Origin: Papio anubis
Taxonomy: Eukaryota; Chordata; Mammalia; Primates; Cercopithecidae
Assembly (NCBI RefSeq): GCF_008728515.1
Contig: NC_044984.1
Coordinates: 91,497,181 to 91,561,180 of the forward strand
DNA: 64,000 nt
Reading direction: 5' to 3'
A program made the translations under genes and the position numbers. How positions within the stretch are numbered: the first letter of the stretch is position 1; each line of letters starts with the position of its first letter. The notes beneath the pieces were generated by a model. It saw nothing but the letters and a program-made list of their open reading frames with translations. It was not told the origin of the DNA and did no database searches. Shown piece by piece: positions 57,060 to 64,000 of the stretch.

Positions 57060-57440
57060 TTAGTATAGGAGTATAAACTGATACAACAATTTTAAGAAAA
57101 CAATTTGGCAATGTCTATTATCTTTTTACATGCATATATCTTTGACCACCAGTTTTACTTCTAGCAGTTTATCTCACTGATAATAAAAACATATGTGCCA
57201 GAATACTTATTTCAACATTATTTGTTTTGGTAAATAACTAGGGACAACTTAGATGTCTTTCAATAGAGGACTAATTAGATAAATAATAAACCTATACAAT
57301 GGAGCTACATGTAGTAATAAAAGGAATGAGATAGATATACAGATAAGGAAGGATGCCCAAGGTATATTATGATATGAAATAGCTAATTGAAGAATAGTAT
57401 ATGATAAATGTCACACACATGCAAGAATATATCTATGTGT
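57060..57440 (+). mobile_element. Old L1 3' region (L1M-like), sense
   Basis: 'aacaatttggcaatgtctatt', 'gggacaacttagatgtcttt' and 'tacaatggagctacatgtag' match the old L1 ORF2 end. Confidence 0.65.
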
Positions 57441-57444
57441 ATGT

Positions 57445-57533
57445 GTATACACATACATACAGTAAGCATATATAAACATAAAATATCTGGTATCTTGTAT
57501 GTAAACAGTTTGCTTTGTTTCACTATTTTGGTA
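57445..57533. repeat. Copy B of a shared roughly 90-bp sequence
   Basis: Counterpart of 41771-41870. Homology begins at 'gtatacacatacata' and ends at 'ttggta' in both. By eye I judge about 80% identity with one small gap. Confidence 0.75.
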
Positions 57534-59760
57534 CACACATAGTCCATTTCTCTGATTTTTTTTCCCACTAAGTGCTCAAAGGTCCACCGGTCCTAATGAA
57601 TTATATAAGAGCCCCAGGGTTTACCCTGTTCAAAGCTAGGGTGTCAGCCCAGCTCCCAGCACCAGGGGCAGCCATCATAGCAGAGGCTGCTCAGTCCTGT
57701 CCTGATACTGCTTCTCCCTTTCAGTCTATGTTGTACTGACTGTTCCTGGAACCAACAGCCAGGTGACTCTTGCCCACAGCTGCTGGTTTGCCTCATTCCT
57801 CCAGGATCCTGGGAAGCTGAGATGGCTCATGTTTGTGCTGTAGAGGTATAGGTATTTTCAGTTTGCACCCACAGGCTCTGCCATTATTCCCTCAATCACA
57901 AGTCCAGTGTTAGCTGTGTTCCCTGTTAGAGTGCTTCCATGGAAACCCTTGGGTCCTGGTGATAAGTCAATGTCCTTTTTCTCTTCGACAAGGCCTCAGT
58001 ATCCTTTCCTGATGGTCCTCCCGCCACCCAACCTGTTTCCCTAACTTAAGGCATGGGTTGAACTGTAGGTTCCTTTCTTTCCCAGAAGACAATGAAGATA
58101 AGGGTTCTTTTACACATTGATCTACCTCTTCTCCAAACTCTGCATACCAAGGATGGGGTGGCTTTTGCTAAAGCACAAATGCATGAATTGGTCCTTTTAC
58201 ACTCTCATCCTAGGACACCAAGTGTCTGCTTTCCTTATAACTATGAGCAGCTACTTTTTCTTTGCAGAATGAAGATGTTTCCTTCAAGGAGACTTTCTGG
58301 GTCTGCCTATTCAGACTAACAGGTGGCATACTGGGGGAAATGGATACTTATCCTCGCATTGCTAAACACCCCCATTTATCTGAATATTCATATTTCTTAT
58401 GCACAAAGTTTTATTTGTTTGTTTGCTAGTGATACAAAAGTATATAGAAACTTCCTGGAAGAACTCTCAAGAAGTTCTTACTGTTTTTTATCTATGAGGA
58501 ATAAGCATGGTGATTAGGAAGAAGTCTCTTGTGTTTTTCTTTAAACTTTACTGTTTTGCTTGGGTTTAAAGAAAACTACTTTGTAATAAAACAAAAGTTA
58601 AGAAAAAGATAATTTTGAAACAGAGGGAAGATATGTATATTTACCAGCATATGACAAGTATTAAAATATGGTTGGTTCCTTTCTCCAGCTGGTATTGGCA
58701 TTTTTGTGACCTGTTGTCAAAGAAAGAGAGGATGAGCAGATCTAACATGTCCAATATTGGTGAAAGCGTTTCTCTGTGGCAGAAATACGAGAGAAGGATC
58801 AGAAAAGATTTGAACTGTTTCAAAGTGGACTGGTGTCCACTATGCGCATATTTTTACCATAAGCTTTGCCTACAGGGTTGCCACGTAGAGTTATGCAGAA
58901 TGTGCACTGAATAAGAATAATGAATATCCCACCTAAGAGGTATATTCATATTGCAGACACAGTCCATTGGTATATTTATCCATGCCTTTGTCTGAAAGTT
59001 ACAAAAAGTACCCTGTTCAAATGAAATTATTATATTAGGACAATTTTATAACAGATGGAAGTAAAGCACATTGGCACTGTAGGGAAGGCCACTGCCCACT
59101 GCCTGAAATAATCATCTCTGGCAATGATGGAGAAGGCCATTCATTGCTCTTTTCTGACTTCATTCACCATCAAATTTTCTCCCATGTGTCACTGAATCCC
59201 TCTCCTATGGAGGAAGGAGAAAAAAATCCATACATTCTCTTCTTCCCCAAACCTTCTCCTTCTACTGCAGAGTTGCCTCAGAATCAGTGTGTGGGTTTAT
59301 TGTCATTTTCTGTGAACCATGATAGAAGTTCTCCTGTAGTCCTTGTTTATATCTGGGCTCTTAAGTAGGGTGTAACTGAGCTTAAACTAGGTAAAATGTT
59401 TGTATCTTCACACAAAAATTCCTCAACCTTCAATTGCTGTAGAGGGAGAACTTAGGATTGAGAATCTTTGTTTGAGGTTTTAGTATATTGCTCAAAACAT
59501 AAGAACTCTTGTTAAGACACTGCTTAGAACTTTCCAAAGCATTTTGAAAAATGCATTAGTGTGTATTAATGTATGTGTATGTTACTTAACTTTAAAATTA
59601 ATTTATTTGTAATATAAGCATTAATAGTTGTGCTTATGTATCCATTGTGCAAAATTTGGTCCTTAAGCTCTAAAAGGCAAAGCGTTACATAAATCTCTAA
59701 AGATTATGAAGTAAAAGGAGTAGTTCCAAGAGTCTGCCTGTACAACCCTGTTTATCTTTT
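57534..59760. other. Unidentified DNA, GC-richer at 57590-58070
   Basis: 57590-58070 ('gcccagctcccagcaccagg', 'ccaggatcctgggaagctg') could be an old L1 5' UTR but I cannot support that. A 99-codon frame at 58615-58914 (+) has no domain. Confidence 0.35.
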
Positions 59761-59765
59761 CCAAG

Positions 59766-60373
59766 TGTTACTGGAAAGGGGTCCCAACCCAGACCTCAAC
59801 AGAGGGTTCTCGGATCTCGCACAAGAAAGAATTCGAGGGGAGTCTAAACAGTAAAGTGAAAGCAAGTTTATTAAGGAAGTAAAGGAATAAAGAATGGCTA
59901 CTCCATAGGCAGACCAGTGACTTGAGCTGCTGGCCTCCTAAGGATACTTATAGTTATTTCTTGATTATATGCTAAACAAGGGGTGAATTATTCATGAGTT
60001 TTCTGGGAAAGGGATGGGCAATTCCCAGAGCTGAGAGTTCCTCCCCTTTTCAGACCATGTAGGCTAACTTCTGGACATTGCCATGGCATCTGTAAAATGT
60101 CATGGTGTTAGTGGGAGTGTCTTTTAGTATGCTAATGAGCAGTGAGGACGACCATAGGTCACTCTGTGGCCATCTTGGTTTTGGTGGGATTTGGCCAGCC
60201 TCACTACTCCAACTTGTTTAATCATCAAGGTCTTTATGATCTTGTGCCAACCTCTTGTCTTATCCTGTGACTAAGAATGCCTAACCTCCTGGGAATGCAG
60301 CCCAGTAGGTCTCAGCCTCATTTTCTCAGCCCCTATTCAAGATGGAGCTGCTCTTTTTCAAATGCCTCTGACA
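59766..60373 (-). mobile_element. ERV1-type solo LTR, antisense
   Basis: A 608-bp LTR with TG...CA ends on the minus strand. Plus-strand words include 'tctcggatctcgcacaagaa', 'agcaagtttattaaggaagt' (complement of the polyadenylation region), 'attatatgctaaacaagggg' and 'aagatggagctgctcttttt'. A 4-bp target duplication 'caag' (59762-59765 and 60374-60377) fits gammaretrovirus-like ERV1. It may belong to the LTR8/LTR9 group, but I am not certain. No viral coding sequence is attached. Confidence 0.85.
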
Positions 60374-60600
60374 CAAGTACAATTAAATGAATCCTCTGGT
60401 AACAATGACCCTGAGTAGGGTATTACATAGAGAAAAGGTTCTATCAGTTGAAACTCTTTCAATAATAAGGGATAAGAACTTATACTGGCATAACCACAAA
60501 AATAATTTGTTGGCTCCTACAACAGTAGGGAAAGTTTTAGGACTGGCTTGACCCAGGGGCTCAAACAACATAAAGAGGGCATAATCTTTCTCCAGGCAAG

Positions 60601-60628
60601 TTTCTTTCTTTCTTTCTTTTTTTTTTTT
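60601..60628. repeat. (TTTC)n / poly-T tract
   Basis: Four TTTC units followed by T11. Confidence 0.9.
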
Positions 60629-60629
60629 G

Positions 60630-61230
60630 GCCATATAAAAAACTTTTATTCATTAAAACATAACATTTTAAAAGTTGAAAAGATAAGTCACTACCTGGAA
60701 AAAGATCTTTGTAATATGCATAATTAACAAAGAATTATTAACCAGAATATATAAATACATCAAATCAATAAGAAAAAGATAATAACTCAATTTAAAATTG
60801 GGCAAAACACATAAACAGGCAATTCACAGAAGAGAACCATAAGTGGCCAATAAGCTTATTTAAAAGGTTCAACTTTACTTCACAATTGGAGAAATTCAAA
60901 CTAAACACCTAACACCACCATGAGATTATATTAACATTTATTGGATTAGCAAAAAAAAGACTATTAATGCCACTTGTTGAAAATGTGAAAAAATGAGCAC
61001 TCTCTTACGTGTTGGTGAGAACATATTCCAGCAACCATTATAGTAATATCTGATAGTTAAATATTTGTAGACCTATAATGCAGCAATTCCACCCCTATGC
61101 AAGAATGTTTTTAGCTGCATCCTTCGTAATAACAAACTTGTGGAAACAAATGTAGTGTTCACCAACAGAAAAGTGAATAAATTACCGTATATTCTTACAG
61201 TGTAATATTATATAGCAATGAAAATTTTTG
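60630..61230 (+). mobile_element. Old L1 (L1M-like) ORF2 3' region, sense
   Basis: 'caattcacagaagagaacca', 'gcagcaattccacccctatg', 'ttcaccaacagaaaagtgaa' and 'tatagcaatgaaaat' follow the old L1 order, then break where the younger L1 is inserted. Confidence 0.82.
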
Positions 61231-61276
61231 TTATTTTTTATTATTATTATACTTTAAGTTCTAGGGTACATGTGCA

Positions 61277-61802
61277 TAATGACAAAGGGCTAATATCCAG
61301 AACCTACAAAGAACTCAAACCAATTTACAAGAAAAAAACAAACAACCCCATCAAAAAGTGGGCAAAGGATATGAACAAACATTTCTCAGAAGAAGACATT
61401 CATACAGCCAACAGACACATGAAAAAATGCTCATCATCACTGGCCATCAGAGAAATGCAAATCAAAACCACAATGAGATACCATCTCACACCAGTTAGAA
61501 TGACAATCATTAAAAAGTCAGGAAACAACAGGTGCTGGAGAGGATGTGGAGAAATAGGAACACTTTTACACTGTTGGTGGGATTGTAAACTAGTTCAACC
61601 ATTGTGGAAAACAGTATGGCGATTCCTCAAGGATCTAGAACTAGAAGTACCATATGACCCAGCCATCCCATTACTGGGTATATACCCAAAGGGTTATAAA
61701 TCATGCTGCTGTAAAGACACATGCACACGTATGTTTATTGCGGCACTATTCACAATAGCAAAGACTTGGAATCAACCCAAATGTCCATCAGTGACAGACT
61801 AG
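61277..61802 (+). pseudogene. L1 ORF2 C-terminal fragment
   Basis: An open frame of about 175 codons covers the ORF2p C-terminal region, including the cysteine-rich NNRCWRGCGEIGTLLHCWWD motif and the FDPAIPLLGIYP-like segment (here YDPAIPLLGIYP). It ends at a TAG at 61800-61802, within the word 'acagactagattaag', where family members continue with a tryptophan codon; about 60 C-terminal residues are therefore cut off. The endonuclease and reverse transcriptase are absent because the copy is 5' truncated, so it is inactive. The intact frame and low divergence show that the insertion is young. Confidence 0.85.
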
Positions 61803-62079
61803 ATTAAGAAAATGTGGCATACATACACCATGGAATACTATGTAGCCATAAAAAAGGATGAATTTGTGTCCTTTGTAGGAACATGGATACAGCTGGAAAC
61901 CATCATTCTCAGCAAACTATCGAAAGAACAGAAAACCAAACACCGCATGTTCTCACTCATAGGTGGGAACTGAACAATGAGATCACTTGGACTCGGGAAG
62001 GGGAACATCACACACCGGGGCCTATCATGGGGAGGCGGGAGGGGGGAGGGATTGCACTGTGAGTTATACCTGATGTAAA

Positions 62080-62115
62080 TGACGAGTTGATGGGTGCTGA
62101 CGAGTTGATGGGTGC
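62080..62115 (+). repeat. 18-bp perfect tandem duplication in the L1 3' UTR
   Basis: 'tgacgagttgatgggtgc' at 62080-62097 and 62098-62115. May be a subfamily mark of monkey L1s rather than a local event. Confidence 0.93.
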
Positions 62116-62151
62116 AGCACACCAACATGGCACAAGTATACATATGTAGCA

Positions 62152-63642
62152 AGTTTCATTCTTGGGTTTTATATGCCAGCAAAACAAATACAAAAAGCTG
62201 TTGACATGTACTTACCCAGATTAAAGTCCAGCAGAAAAGAGCATGAGCTTTTTCATTCATCTTACTGTGTCTCATTAACTAAGACTAATCACCTGCCTAT
62301 TCCTGAACCAATTTCTGTAGCCAAGGAATATGATCTTCTGATTGGCCAGCAGTGAGTCACATGCCTACTCTTAGAGGCTAGAGTTTACAATTACTCTATT
62401 ATAAACTCATTTTCTGGTTCTTAAAGGGATGTAGGACTAGTTCTTAAAGGGAATTTGGGATATGGGTAACAGAAGAAAAGACACTTGGAGGCAAAAAGAA
62501 AAGGTGCTCACTCTAAAGGTAGAGTCATCTAATCAAAAGAGAGCAGGTAGTTGAGATGTGCAGATGAACAGTCCTCCTTAAGATGCATAAGAACCAAAAT
62601 AAAGAATAGAAGTTTGACATGTCTTGGGAATGTGCAGTGACAATGGTGGTTATGCAAGTCATTCTGGTGCATTGGTTGCTTATTAGATTCACTGAAATCT
62701 TAGTGGCCTTCTAATCTAGAGCTAATAGAAACACTTACATTTTTATTTTTAAGATGCTTTTTAAAATTAACTTCTTAATTTTTTTATGTAGACTTTGCTT
62801 TCCTTTTATACCAAATCTCATATCTTTATAGAAAACTTGGAAAATGCCATAACATGAAGAAAAATGAATGAAAATCACTAAAACTCATCACCTAAAAATT
62901 TTCACTATTAGCATCTTGGCTTATTTCCTTTCTTCTATTGTTGTTTTTTTTTTTTTTCATCAAAAATTATAAGACAGATTTAGAAGGGTTAATGAAATAG
63001 TGGCAATTCTAGGCTAGATGCTCGGAATCTAGACATAAAGATTCAGATATAAAATGTTCTGAGGGCATTTAATGTATGAAAACAAACCTCAGAAGACAAC
63101 TGCATTTTCTTATGTTGCATTCTGTCCTGCAGGCAAGACATTATTCTTTCTCAGGATCTGATAGGTTATTTCAGTGATATTGGCTTAAATCAGAGTCAGG
63201 TCAATCTGTCATATGTCCCTGAGTTTTCCAATCAACAGGTTTTACAATATTATTAATCACATTTTTATGTCATTTTATCAGCTGTAGAAGTCCCGAATAG
63301 GGTGCCTATGAGAATATACAGTGTGTCATACATTTTTAATACGCTTGATATTAGGCCTTCCACCAAGCTCTTTTCCATTCATATTGGTGTATACTTATAT
63401 TAAATCATTTTTAGAATAGCATGAAAGTAAAGCAAAGCAGAATGCTGCTTTTACTTCTCTCCCTCCTGTGCACGTGTACACCGTATTTGAAGAAATGTTG
63501 CCTAAGAGCAGGCCTCCCAGTTATGTTAGCCTTGGACACTCATGGCCCAGTTTCTCAGGGACATGTGAAGGTCCTGGCTCCCTGTATTTAATGAACAAAG
63601 TACAGCTCTCATGTTCTTTTCACACAATCTTATACTCATGGA
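62152..63642. other. Mostly unique DNA
   Basis: 62815-62925 ('agaaaacttggaaaatgcc', 'aaaaattttcactattagca') resembles the repeat fragment at 30060-30160. T16 run near 62942-62957. Nothing else recognised. Confidence 0.4.
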
Positions 63643-63777
63643 GCTGGGCATGGTGGCATGCACCTGTAATCTCAGCTACTCAAGAGGCTGAGATGGGAGG
63701 ATCACATGAGCCCAGGAGTTCAAGACCAGGTGGGCAAACTAGAGAGATCTCAACTCAAGGAAAAAAAAAAAGAAAAG
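63643..63777 (+). mobile_element. Alu-monomer fragment (FLAM-like), sense
   Basis: 'gagctgggcatggtggcatg', 'cacctgtaatctcagctact', 'gaggatcacatgagcccagg', then an A-rich tail. Confidence 0.8.
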
Positions 63778-63906
63778 CATAAAAATAAAAATAATTTAAA
63801 AAAATCAATTCATACTAATGACCCATGGTTCCTTTCAGTTTTGAATCACAATTCTTAGGTTCAGTGACCACTTAAATAGAAGCTATATATCAGAAATATT
63901 CAAATT

Positions 63907-64000
63907 CGGCTAGGTGTGGTGGCTCATGCCTGTAGTCCCAGCACTTTGGGAGGTTGAGGCAGGAGGATCACTTGAGGTCAGGAGTTCAAGACCAGCCTGG
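63907..64000 (+). mobile_element. Alu SINE, sense, cut by the window end
   Basis: Head 'ggctaggtgtggtggctcat' through 'gttcaagaccagcctgg'; only the first 94 bases are in view. 'cacttgaggtcaggagttca' suggests AluS. Confidence 0.93.

Larger units (their letters stand above)
61231..62151 (-). mobile_element. Young L1PA insertion with 5' inversion (twin-primed)
   Basis: Left 61231-61276 is an antisense L1 3' end ('attattattatactttaag', 'tctagggtacatgtgca'). 61277-62151 is sense: ORF2 C-terminus, then 3' UTR down to 'acaagtatacatatgtag'. The sense part ends in the L1 just before where the antisense part begins, missing about 15 nt. That is the classic 5'-inverted structure. I did not resolve a target duplication. 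Confidence 0.88.

Noticed and set aside
57650..57675. CTCF-like word 'agcaccaggggcagcc'
   Set aside because: It lacks one G of the core and mismatches key positions of the CTCF consensus.

Overview
This is primate nuclear DNA, intergenic or intronic, built mostly from transposon remnants of several ages. Two young Alu copies (15181-15472 and 34571-34871) end in 'cttgagccaccgcgcccggcc'-type heads and carry 'gccacctcacccggcta' in the middle. As I know the family, these changes mark the Old World monkey AluYRa lineage, so I infer a cercopithecid (macaque, baboon, vervet or relative) rather than human or another ape. I found no protein-coding gene, no convincing exon and no RNA gene. Apart from L1 reading-frame remnants, open frames longer than about 60 codons look like chance or like Alu and other repeats read in a frame.

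Layout. 1-10200: unique AT-rich DNA with five Alus, several MIRs, and an L1 3' end inserted into a MIR. 10208-10569: an antisense MaLR LTR. 10610-17830: an old sense L1M split by a nearly complete antisense L1PB-like element, itself hit by an AluYRa. 17830-24680: mostly unique, with L2/MIR remnants and a possible decayed coding stretch near 20 kb. 24690-35250: Alu-dense, including a hAT element broken by a THE1 LTR and an Alu, a MER5A, and a second AluYRa. 35260-41150: L2 fragments, a MaLR solo LTR with a perfect 5-bp target duplication, another LTR-like element and a perfect 29-bp tandem duplication. 41150-42830: an antisense L1M carrying an unidentified insert of about 95 bp. 42966-49038: MLT1-like LTRs (one inside another), MIR, L2 and a (CA)25 tract. 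49039-53640: a 4.6-kb stretch where I recognise no transposon. 53640-64000: a long L2, an Alu, paired MIRs, L1M ends, an ERV1-type solo LTR and a young 5'-inverted L1.

Nothing here works as a gene system. I do not see an undescribed biological system. The most unusual items are the roughly 90-bp sequence shared by 41.8 kb and 57.5 kb, the twin-primed L1 at 61.2 kb, the nested insertions, and several recent local duplications. Subfamily names come from recalled consensus features and were not tested by alignment.
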